Origin: Streptomyces nymphaeiformis
GTDB lineage: Bacteria; Actinomycetota; Actinomycetes; Streptomycetales; Streptomycetaceae
Assembly (NCBI RefSeq): GCF_014203895.1
Contig: NZ_JACHJY010000007.1
Location: forward strand, 1-64,000
Length of the DNA: 64,000 nucleotides
Direction of reading: 5' to 3'
Below are positions 49,830 to 57,400 of this stretch, in pieces. The notes under the pieces are model-generated. The model was not told the DNA's origin. It ran no database searches and saw only the letters and a list, made by a program, of their open reading frames with translations. Position 1 is the first letter of the stretch. Each line of letters starts with the position of its first letter. Both the position numbers and the translations under genes were made by a program.

Positions 49830-50771
49830 ATGCGTTCAGAAATGCAGTCTCCGAGGTCGGACCATGCCCAGGCGCAGCTGCGCGCGAGGGACGGGTTCGG
49901 GGCCGTGCTCACCGCTTCCGCGTCGGTGCTGTTCGTCGAGGCCGTGATCGGGATGATCGCGAACTTCGTGTGGGAGCAGACGCAGGAGAGCCCGCCTCTG
50001 CCCTACAACGCCCTGATGGTGGTCGCCGTACCGTTCCTGGCCGCGGCCGGCGCCGTGCTCGGCGCCCTTGTGACCGTCAGCGTGATCATGCCTCTCCTGG
50101 CCGCAGCCGCCTGGCTCGGCCGCACGTTCTCGGGCCGCGAAGTGTGGTGGTGGGTCCCGGCAGTGACGACGACCGCGACCGCACCCCTGGTCCTGGCCGT
50201 GGCGATCCTCAGCGAGGCCGGCCTCCTGGCGGCCTTCGGAGGATGGCTCACGGTGACGACCGTGCTCGCCATCCCCGCCCTCGTGGCCCGCAGATTGCTG
50301 CTGCCGAACCGCCCGCCGCTCTCCGGTCGCACGATGTTCGGGCGGATCGTGCTGTGCGGGACGCTCGCCGCCGTCACCACGTTCGCCCTCGCAGGCGTCG
50401 CCCTGTATGCCGGAATCGGGTACGTGCCCCCACGGCTCGACGTCGGGCAGATCGCCGGAACCTACTCCGACGGAAAGAACGGCACCCTCGTCCTCGGCCC
50501 GGACGGCAAAGCCATCGCGACCCGCGTCGACACCTTCAGCTACGACTCCATCGACTCCTTCGAACCCGACACGCACGAGTGCACCGGCACAGGCACCTGG
50601 GCCTACGACCCCGCCGACGGCCCGTACTCCCAGCAGGTCGACGTCTCCATCGGATCCTGCCCCGTCGCCATGGACAGCTGGAGCGTCTACGGAACCCGCG
50701 AACACCCCAAGCTGTACGTCTTCATCGGCGACCCGGACTCCTGGGACCTCTACACCCTGCGGCGCGACTAG
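49830..50771 (+). CDS. membrane protein with C-terminal soluble domain
   Basis: 313 residues from ATG 49830, preceded by GGAGGGG. Five hydrophobic helices: ASASVLFVEAVIGMIANFVW, NALMVVAVPFLAAAGAVLGA, APLVLAVAILSEAGLLAAFG, WLTVTTVLAIPALVA and AAVTTFALAGVALYAGIGYV. A 100-residue domain follows (VGQIAGTYSDGKNGTLVLGP, CTGTGTWAYDPADGPYSQQV) that looks like the lipocalin-type beta sheet in many Streptomyces cell-surface hypotheticals, with two Cys (HEC, GSC). Function unknown. Confidence 0.8.
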   Translation: MRSEMQSPRSDHAQAQLRARDGFGAVLTASASVLFVEAVIGMIANFVWEQTQESPPLPYNALMVVAVPFLAAAGAVLGALVTVSVIMPLLAAAAWLGRTFSGREVWWWVPAVTTTATAPLVLAVAILSEAGLLAAFGGWLTVTTVLAIPALVARRLLLPNRPPLSGRTMFGRIVLCGTLAAVTTFALAGVALYAGIGYVPPRLDVGQIAGTYSDGKNGTLVLGPDGKAIATRVDTFSYDSIDSFEPDTHECTGTGTWAYDPADGPYSQQVDVSIGSCPVAMDSWSVYGTREHPKLYVFIGDPDSWDLYTLRRD

Positions 50772-50916
50772 CCACACGTCCTCGCGCCCGACTGCGCTCC
50801 TGGAGAGACTGGCGCCACTTCGACAGGCGGTCCAGCAGCGGGGCCTCTGCTGCCTTCCGGCCCCGCTGCACCGTGCACGCGCCTTCGTTCAGTCCGGACG
50901 TGCCGCTGGACAGGGA

Positions 50917-52722
50917 TTACAGCGGTTCGTTCGCCGGCTCGAAGTAGGGGAGGGTCGGGCTGGCCACGACGGTGCTGCCTCCCCATCGGACGCGATGCGT
51001 CTCGGTTCCCCCTGAGGGGCAGCAGGTGGGATCGGTGTCCTTGAAGATCGGTCGAGTGAGTGTCGCTTCCGTACCGTTCTGCGATGCGAGGCGGAGCTGA
51101 CCCGATCCGGTCGCCTGGCCCACGTACCTGTTGCCGTAGAAGAAGAACACGCTGACGCAGTTGCCGTTGGCGCTGCCGACACAGGAGGCTTGGACCGCGC
51201 GTAGCGGGCCCGTCATGCGAGTGATCTCCTCCGCGGTGACGGTGGTGCTGAAGCCGTGTCGCTCGATGAGACGCCGGGCTGCTGCGCCGTCGACAACAGT
51301 GGGCGGCTGTGGGGCCGTGGCCGGGCAGCCGGTGAACTCGAGCAGCCGGGCGGGGGGTTTCATGCTGCGGAGGCGGCCGCAGTCACGGACCCAGTCCGGG
51401 TCGTAGTCGTCCTCCATGACCGGCACAAGGTGGGTGGCCAGTTCGAGTCGGCCGGCTGCGCGGGTGAAGACCGTCATGGTCACCGAGTCCGTGGCGGGTG
51501 TGTCGCCCCAGATGACGGCTGACCAGCCGGGGTAGCACCGGCTGTCTCCGAGGTGGACCTCGGAGGGGGCTCGCAGGGTGCGGGTGATCGCCGTCTTCAG
51601 TGCCGCGCGGGTGGGGCAGGGGTTCTTGTCGACGGGTTTCACGGGTTGTGTGCCCCGGATGCGTTCGATCTGTTCGATCACCGTCGCCATGACGACGGGG
51701 TGCGTTTTGATGTTGGTGTGGTTGCAGCCGCCCCGCAGAACCCCCAGGCTGGTCGAGCGGCAGGTGAGGACCTGCGGCTTACCGGTCTTGTTCGCGTACG
51801 CGGTGGCGGAGTCGAGGGTCACGGCGAGGTCCCCGAGGTCCGCTTCGGGCGGCGGGCCGACGTCGAAGGGCTCCTTGGGGAGGACGTACCTGATGTCGCC
51901 GGCGATCGCCCGGACGGGAAGTTCCCCGGGCCAGGGAGGCAGTTTGCTGATCTCGTGCGAGCGGTACCTGAGCGCGCGGCCCTGGGGCGCTTTGAGCGCG
52001 CTGAACACCTCGCAGATGTTGTCGTCGTGCGTGAGGCCGTATCCCGCGCAGAAGCTGTAGACGGCTTCGAGCGCCAGGCCGGTGGGTTTGTTGATCAGTC
52101 CGGCGAAGTCCGGAAGGGCCTGGAGGAGCATGATGGATTTGGAGCCGAGCGTCGGCGTGGCGATGGTGATGACTTCGGCGATGTTCTGCCAGGTCTTGCC
52201 GTGCGACTGGCCGTCGGATCGCGAGGCGGCGTACTTGGTGGCGAGGCCGCCCATGGAGTGGCCGACGACGACGACCTTGTGTCCGGTGGTGCGGGCCAGG
52301 CAGTTGATGGCGTCCGCGAGCGCAGGGCCGATGCGGTTGTCGGTGACCCATTCGGGCTGGGCCGCGGAGTAGTCGTACGTCCACGCCGTCACGCGGTCCA
52401 GTTTGGCCACCCTCACAGGGAAGTAGCCCTTGGCCTGCTGCTTCGGCTTGCTCGCCTCGCCTGCCTTCTGTGCCTTGTCCGCGGTGTACCCCTCCTCCGG
52501 TCCGTTCCAGGTGTCGGCTCCTGCGGCGATGCCGTGCACGAAGAGGACCGGCGTGCTGTTCGCCACCGGCCCGCGCGGTGCGACCTGTACGACCTTGCCA
52601 CCCGCGGAACAGGGACCAGGGGCCGCCGCCGCGGTCGCGGGCAGCGCCGTACCGAGGCCGAGGAGGGTCAGCAGGGTGACGCACAGGGCGACGATGCGCG
52701 CCTGGATCGCATGTCCTGTCAC
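50917..52722 (-). CDS. secreted alpha/beta-hydrolase (lipase-like) of 601 residues
   Basis: GTG 52722 overlaps the preceding stop (GTGA). A signal peptide (VALCVTLLTLLGLGTALPAT, cut near AAAAP) leads into an alpha/beta-hydrolase: VLFVHGIAAGADTW oxyanion loop, VVVVGHSMGGLATKYA nucleophile elbow (Ser156), and a plausible His in GGCNHTNIKTHP. Catalytic domain to about 375. A second Cys-containing domain of unknown fold spans 380-601 (PCPTRAALKTAITRTLRAPS, CVGSANGNCVSVFFFYGNRY). Likely an extracellular esterase or lipase. It is the second or third gene of an operon with a single-pass protein. Confidence 0.85.
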   Translation of the reverse strand: MTGHAIQARIVALCVTLLTLLGLGTALPATAAAAPGPCSAGGKVVQVAPRGPVANSTPVLFVHGIAAGADTWNGPEEGYTADKAQKAGEASKPKQQAKGYFPVRVAKLDRVTAWTYDYSAAQPEWVTDNRIGPALADAINCLARTTGHKVVVVGHSMGGLATKYAASRSDGQSHGKTWQNIAEVITIATPTLGSKSIMLLQALPDFAGLINKPTGLALEAVYSFCAGYGLTHDDNICEVFSALKAPQGRALRYRSHEISKLPPWPGELPVRAIAGDIRYVLPKEPFDVGPPPEADLGDLAVTLDSATAYANKTGKPQVLTCRSTSLGVLRGGCNHTNIKTHPVVMATVIEQIERIRGTQPVKPVDKNPCPTRAALKTAITRTLRAPSEVHLGDSRCYPGWSAVIWGDTPATDSVTMTVFTRAAGRLELATHLVPVMEDDYDPDWVRDCGRLRSMKPPARLLEFTGCPATAPQPPTVVDGAAARRLIERHGFSTTVTAEEITRMTGPLRAVQASCVGSANGNCVSVFFFYGNRYVGQATGSGQLRLASQNGTEATLTRPIFKDTDPTCCPSGGTETHRVRWGGSTVVASPTLPYFEPANEPL

Positions 52723-53153
52723 TTGACGACCTCCACCACGGTGATGCGCCATCCGGCGCTCCGCTTGGCGAACCCGATGAGGACGTGCTGTGCGGGCTTC
52801 CCCGGTTTCGTCAGGGTGGCCTGTGCGTTGGCGTAGCCGTTGTCCTCGTGCCAGCTGTCGTCACTCAGATCGATGCGCGTGCCTTCGGGGAGAAGTCGGC
52901 CGGCGGCCAGGGCCTGATCCAGTTCGGGGGTGAGGGCCGCCCGTTGGGTGGCGGCATCGCTCGACGCCAGGTCTTGGGCGGCGTCGGCTGCCTGCGCCGG
53001 CAGCGGTCCACCCGGCTTGTACGGCAGTGCGGGGGCGCCGGGAGGCTTGCCGCCGCCCGGTGGGCTGGGTGGCTGGTCGTCGCGGAGGACCAGGTAGGAG
53101 ATGCCGAACGCGGCCGCCAGGACCAGACCGAGGATCAGGAGTGTCTTGCGCAT
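52719..53153 (-). CDS. single-pass membrane protein
   Basis: 144 residues from ATG 53153: MRKTLLILGLVLAAAFGISY is an N-terminal anchor or uncleaved signal, followed by a Pro/Gly-rich spacer and a small domain (AALTPELDQALAAGRLLPEG, HVLIGFAKRSAGWRITVVEV) similar in shape to SnoaL/NTF2-like or PepSY-like folds. The function is unknown. Its TGA overlaps the lipase GTG, so it may assist or tether that enzyme. Confidence 0.75.
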   Translation of the reverse strand: MRKTLLILGLVLAAAFGISYLVLRDDQPPSPPGGGKPPGAPALPYKPGGPLPAQAADAAQDLASSDAATQRAALTPELDQALAAGRLLPEGTRIDLSDDSWHEDNGYANAQATLTKPGKPAQHVLIGFAKRSAGWRITVVEVVK

Positions 53154-53157
53154 GGCT

Positions 53158-53379
53158 TCATGCCTCCGCGGAGAGTCGGGCGTACGGGAGGTGGGCCGGG
53201 GCTTGATGTCGTACGTCGGGCTCGGACGGCCTCCGCCGGTCGGCCTTCCGGACCGTCAGGGCATGAGCTTGCGGGGGTGCCGGCATGGTGGGGAGCATGG
53301 CGAGTGCGCGGGACACGGGGGCCGTGTCACAGCGGGACTCACCTCTCCTCGCCGGCCTTGAGGGCATGCGTGTAGGCAT
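53158..53379 (-). CDS. possible small basic protein upstream of the lipase operon
   Basis: 73 codons from ATG 53379, with GAAGG 8 bases upstream and a stop 4 bases before the next gene's ATG. The product (MPTRMPSRPARRGESRCDTA ...) is Arg/Pro-rich and has no fold I recognise. Spacing and ribosome site favour a gene; composition does not. The remaining 214 bases up to the LuxR stop show nothing. Confidence 0.3.
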   Translation of the reverse strand: MPTRMPSRPARRGESRCDTAPVSRALAMLPTMPAPPQAHALTVRKADRRRPSEPDVRHQAPAHLPYARLSAEA

Positions 53380-53593
53380 GGTCGACCCTTCGGTGGTGGT
53401 GGGATGACCGCGGCATGGGGCAGCTGTGCCTTCGAGCGCTGCGGCTTGCGGTCTGTCATCACCGTAGGGCGCCTTGTGGGTGCATCCGTGCAGGTCGGCG
53501 TGGTGAGGTATGGCATGAGCACGGGTGACCAAGATCGCTAAGGATGCTGGGCGCGGGACGTCGCGTCCGTCCGCCCCGGCTCCTCGGCCCGGC

Positions 53594-54583
53594 TCAGTCG
53601 AGCAGGCCCATCCGGCATGCCCTGACGACCAGTTGGGTTCTGGTGCTCACCTCGAACTCCCGGCAGAGGTCCTTGATGCGTCGTCGTGCGGTGGACGGCG
53701 AGACGCCGAGGCGCCGCGCGATGGCCTCGTCCTTCACCTCGTCGGCGAGCAGCGCGATGAGATCGCGATGCTTCTGCATCAGGTCACGAGGGGTTTCGTG
53801 ATCAGGAGCGGCGAGGGGTGCGGCTCCGCGCCAGTGGCGGATGAAGAGATCGGCAGCGGCCGCGACCGCACCCTGTGTTCGGGCGACCATGATCCCTGCC
53901 TGGTTGTCGGCAGGGTCGAGGGCTGTGACCACGTACTCGTCGTCGACGATGAACACCCACACGGGGAGAGTGGGCACCGTGCGGATCTCGACACCGGCCG
54001 CCGCCATCGTGTGGGCGCCGTCCACCAGGCTGGGCAGGATGTCGATGCTCTCCAGGAGCAGGAGCTGGACGTGTACGCCCCGCCGGGCGGCAAAGGCCGC
54101 AAGCTCGCCGATCGCCGTGTAGTCGGAGGTCTCCCCCACTCCCGGGGCTGCCCCGGCGGCGGCCATGCACTGGACCGATGCCGAAGCCGTGGCAGCGATC
54201 CGCTCCAGGAACGACCAGGCCGCAGCCGCGCCGCGGTGCACCTCCGCCTCCGTGAGAGAGGAGGCCGTCTCCATGCCGAACTCGGCGGCCAGCTCATCGA
54301 CCGCCGCCCGGCCCAGTTCGAGCTCCTTCTGCTGACGTGCAAGACGTCGTTCGGCGCGTTCCAGCAAGGGATGGCAGGCCAGCACCGGGTGGACCGCACG
54401 CAGTTCTCCCGCTGGTGACCCGGCCAGCAGGCCCAGGGACAGGAGCCGCTCCGCGACGACGCAGGCCTCCTGGGCAGACAGGCCCAGGGAGGCACCCACA
54501 CCCTCGGCGGTCGACACCGGCCGTGTCAGAAAGCGGCGGTAGAACTCCGACTCGGCAGCGCCCAGACCCAACCCCGCCAACAT
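53594..54583 (-). CDS. LuxR-type transcriptional regulator with TrmB-like N-terminus
   Basis: 329 residues from ATG 54583. Residues 1-60 resemble a TrmB/MarR-like winged helix (ESEFYRRFLTRPVSTAEGVG, LGLSAQEACVVAERLLSLGL). A coiled region and a phospholipase-D-like sensing domain follow (FAARRGVHVQLLLLESIDIL, AGVEIRTVPTLPVWVFIVDD). The C-terminal LuxR HTH is LLADEVKDEAIARRLGVSPS, TARRRIKDLCREFEVSTRTQ. Streptomyces has many such orphan regulators; several sit beside secondary-metabolite or development genes. No target is evident here. Confidence 0.88.
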   Translation of the reverse strand: MLAGLGLGAAESEFYRRFLTRPVSTAEGVGASLGLSAQEACVVAERLLSLGLLAGSPAGELRAVHPVLACHPLLERAERRLARQQKELELGRAAVDELAAEFGMETASSLTEAEVHRGAAAAWSFLERIAATASASVQCMAAAGAAPGVGETSDYTAIGELAAFAARRGVHVQLLLLESIDILPSLVDGAHTMAAAGVEIRTVPTLPVWVFIVDDEYVVTALDPADNQAGIMVARTQGAVAAAADLFIRHWRGAAPLAAPDHETPRDLMQKHRDLIALLADEVKDEAIARRLGVSPSTARRRIKDLCREFEVSTRTQLVVRACRMGLLD

Positions 54584-54928
54584 GGTCTTCCTCTTGTTCT
54601 CACTTGCCAGAGACGAGCCGGCGGCCGTTCCCCGTGACGACGTGCCCAGTCTCTTCCGGCACTGGTGTGAAGTTCACTGATTCTGCCCGATCTTCGCGGT
54701 CTTGAAGTCATGAGAATCAGCCACGTCTCGACGTGCCCTGCGCGGCCCGCGCCGGGAACTCTCCCGACAGCGGTGACCCGGCAGCGTGAATTAATCGGGG
54801 AGGCGCGGTGCGCGAGCGCGCACGCTGCGCGTCGTCGAGGAAGCTCGGAAACGCGGACGGGACGCTGCGGCTGATCGTCTTCGTGGGAGCGGTCACCCCG
54901 ACCGCACGAGAAGGAAGGCGAGACCAGC
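54584..54928. other. 345-base intergenic region between divergent genes
   Basis: No supported gene. It holds promoters for the LuxR gene and the VOC gene; an AT-rich patch GTGAATTAATCGG occurs at 54786-54798 and GAAGGAAGG (54910-54918) is the VOC ribosome site. Confidence 0.45.
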
Positions 54929-55369
54929 ATGGCGATTCAGCGGATGGACAACGTCGGCATCGTCGTCGACGACATGGATGCCGCCATCGCGTTCTTCGTG
55001 GAACTCGGCATGGAGCTCGAGGGCAGGGCGGAGGTCGGAGGCCTCTTCGCCGACCAGTGCACCGGGCTCGACGGCGTCCGCTGCGACATCGCGATGCTCC
55101 GGACCCCGGACGGTCACAGCCGGCTCGAGCTCGCGAAGTACCGCAACCCCGCGGCGATCAGCGTCGAGCCCCGCAATCGGCCGCACAACATTCTGGGCAC
55201 GCACCGCGTCATGTTCGCCGTCGACGACATCGAGGACACCGTCGCCCGCCTGCGCCCTCACGGCGCCGAACTCCTGGGCCAGATCGCCCGGTTCGAAGAC
55301 GTCTATCTGCTCTGCTACGTCCGCGGCCCGGAGGGCATCATCGTCGGACTGGCCGAGCAACTGCGCTGA
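54929..55369 (+). CDS. VOC family protein
   Basis: 146 residues from ATG 54929 with an AAGGAAGG site 10 bases upstream. Two vicinal-oxygen-chelate modules: MDNVGIVVDDMDAAIAFFVE, RLELAKYRNP; then THRVMFAVDDIEDTVARLRP, YVRGPEGIIVGLAEQL. Metal-site candidates are the Glu in LELAKY and in PEGIIVGL; the His expected at the start of module one is Asn (MDNVG). Could be a lyase or dioxygenase-like enzyme. Divergent from the LuxR regulator. Confidence 0.85.
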   Translation: MAIQRMDNVGIVVDDMDAAIAFFVELGMELEGRAEVGGLFADQCTGLDGVRCDIAMLRTPDGHSRLELAKYRNPAAISVEPRNRPHNILGTHRVMFAVDDIEDTVARLRPHGAELLGQIARFEDVYLLCYVRGPEGIIVGLAEQLR

Positions 55370-55551
55370 GACAGGGGGTTGCCCCGGCCACCGGTGGGTG
55401 CCCCGGCGATCGGCCGCCGGCAGGCGGACCTCGGTGGGGTGTTGATCGGGCTCACGCACGTCGGTGAGCCGGGACCCGTTTATCTTCTGTCAATCGCCCA
55501 TGGACTCGCGCAGTCGACTCTCTCCATGCAGCTCGATCAGCCACGCATCGA

Positions 55552-57051
55552 ATGGAGAATCCGTTGCGCAGACATGTGCTCACTCTCGCCTTGGCCGCCG
55601 CGACCCTCACCGCGGCCTTACCGACCGTCTCGGCGTACGCCGACGGCCCGGCCACCCCCACGCCACGAGGCGCGGACGGTGGCGTCTACAGGACCGCCAC
55701 CGGCACCGACGCCCAGCAGAGGGCCTTCTGGACCGAGCACGACGCCAAGGGCACCCTTCGCCCGTTCAAGGGCGAACGGCAGGACTGGAAGCCGAACGCC
55801 GTTCGTCCGAAGGCCATGGCACGCGGCGCCGGGCAGCCCGTGAAGGCGCCCGCGACCTCCCCCACGGACACGGCGAAGAGCATGCTCACGCCCGGCTCTC
55901 CGGGCGACACCCGACTCCGGGCCACGACCGGCCGCATCCGCATGGCCTGGCCGGACGAGAACAACCCCGGCTGGTGGTTCGTCAACGTGTGCACCGGCAA
56001 CGTGATCACCAGTGACAGCAAGGACATGGTCGCCACCGCACGGCACTGCATCATCGACGACGGCAAGGGCGGGATCAATCCCAAGGCCGTGTACGAGTTC
56101 ACCCCCGGCTACTCCAAGGACGGCGACGTCGAACACGCCCCCTACGGCACGTGGACGTTCCGCAGCGTCGGTGTCGTCGGAAGCTTCGCGGCCGGCCACC
56201 AGACGGACGACACCGCCTTCCTGGCGCTCAACACCCGGAACGGCACGCACGTCCAGGACGCCGTCGGCTCCTCCGGCTACCAGTTCGACGTCGGCTCGCT
56301 GCCGGCGCAGGTCGTGTTCGCGGGGATACCGGCCAGCAGCAACCAGTTCCACACGTGCGTGAAGCAGCCCTACTGGGGGCCGGACAGCCCGCCGCAGATC
56401 CTGGGCGCCGGTGGCCCCTGCACCGGCGACAGCGACCTCTCCGGCGGCGCGAGCGGCGGCCCCCTCCTCAACGGAGACACCTTCGACAGCGGCCCCACCC
56501 AGATCGGCAACTTCTCGGGGAGCCTCGGGAACGACCCCGCCGGCGCGGCCTGGCGCGACGCCGCCTTCGCCGTCTTCCGCGCCCTGCAGGGCGCCGCCGG
56601 CCAGCCCGCGCACGACAAGGTCACGACCCTGACCAACTGGAACAGCAACGTCGCGGACCTCTTCGCGTACCGGACGGACAACGGCGCCGCCGTCTACGGC
56701 TATCACGCGACGGGGACCGAGAACCAGCAGTGGCACCTCTGGGACAAGGGCGACGGCTACTTCCTCATCGAGAACCGCTACACCGAGCGCAGCGGGCTGA
56801 CCGGAGCCAACGCCCGGGTCCTGGACTACGACTTCTCCAACGGCACGGCCTGGTCGCACCAGGTGAACGGCGGCGGGAGCGACAACCAGCTCTGGCGGTT
56901 CCGTGCCACGCCCGACCGCCCCGGCTGGTACAGCGTCCGCACGAAGCAGGGCGACCTGTGCCTGAGCGCGCCCACGGGTGAGGGCCAGTTGACGGTCGCC
57001 TCCTGCGCCACCACGGACGGTCTCGACTCCATGCAGTGGAAGCTCCAGTAG
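55552..57051 (+). CDS. secreted trypsin-like serine protease with C-terminal lectin-like domain
   Basis: 499 residues from ATG 55552, or 495 from TTG 55564, which has GGAGA 6 bases upstream and gives the cleaner signal peptide LRRHVLTLALAAATLTAALP. A 100-residue propeptide-like region precedes a chymotrypsin-fold protease: TARHC (His near 163), QTDDTAFLAL (Asp near 217), DLSGGASGGPLL (Ser near 303). From about 365, a ricin/RICIN-like domain (YGYHATGTENQQWHLWDKGD, NQLWRFRATPDRP, CLSAPTGEGQLTVASCATTD) probably binds sugars. Acts outside the cell. Stand-alone; transcript end probably at 57338-57373. Confidence 0.9.
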   Translation: MENPLRRHVLTLALAAATLTAALPTVSAYADGPATPTPRGADGGVYRTATGTDAQQRAFWTEHDAKGTLRPFKGERQDWKPNAVRPKAMARGAGQPVKAPATSPTDTAKSMLTPGSPGDTRLRATTGRIRMAWPDENNPGWWFVNVCTGNVITSDSKDMVATARHCIIDDGKGGINPKAVYEFTPGYSKDGDVEHAPYGTWTFRSVGVVGSFAAGHQTDDTAFLALNTRNGTHVQDAVGSSGYQFDVGSLPAQVVFAGIPASSNQFHTCVKQPYWGPDSPPQILGAGGPCTGDSDLSGGASGGPLLNGDTFDSGPTQIGNFSGSLGNDPAGAAWRDAAFAVFRALQGAAGQPAHDKVTTLTNWNSNVADLFAYRTDNGAAVYGYHATGTENQQWHLWDKGDGYFLIENRYTERSGLTGANARVLDYDFSNGTAWSHQVNGGGSDNQLWRFRATPDRPGWYSVRTKQGDLCLSAPTGEGQLTVASCATTDGLDSMQWKLQ

Positions 57052-57193
57052 CGGAAGGGCCGTTGACCGGTTGTTGATCAGCCGTGCATCGACGGCTGGC
57101 CTACTGCAAGTCGGAATTCTCGATTTGGAGCGCCGGCCGGTTCCGGCGGCCATCACCCAGCGCACTCACGCGCGATCGCACGAGGAGGACAGC

Positions 57194-57316
57194 ATGGACG
57201 GAGCCCGCCCGGGAGACCGGTTCGCGCCGATCGACGAGAGCGAGATCGGCGTCGACGCCGCGGACGCACAGAGCCGGCCGGATGAGCCGGGCGACTCGGA
57301 GGAGGTCGAGGCGTAG
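57194..57316 (+). CDS. small acidic protein
   Basis: 40 residues from ATG 57194, with a strong GAGGAGGAC ribosome site. Acidic and low in hydrophobics (DESEIGVDAADAQSRPDEPG, DSEEVEA), so disordered. The strong ribosome site and terminator right after the stop argue for real expression. Function unknown. Confidence 0.5.
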   Translation: MDGARPGDRFAPIDESEIGVDAADAQSRPDEPGDSEEVEA

Positions 57317-57337
57317 CCCTCTTCTCGTCCGCAGCGC

Positions 57338-57373
57338 CCCTCCCGTCGAAGACCGCCGCCTTCGACGGGAGGG
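57338..57373. terminator. hairpin terminator
   Basis: CCCTCCCGTCGAAG - ACCGCCGC - CTTCGACGGGAGGG: 14 perfect pairs, 22 bases after the small acidic gene and just before the AfsR-type gene. Confidence 0.88.
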
Positions 57374-57400
57374 ACTCACTTACGTCCGGGGCCGGGGAGA

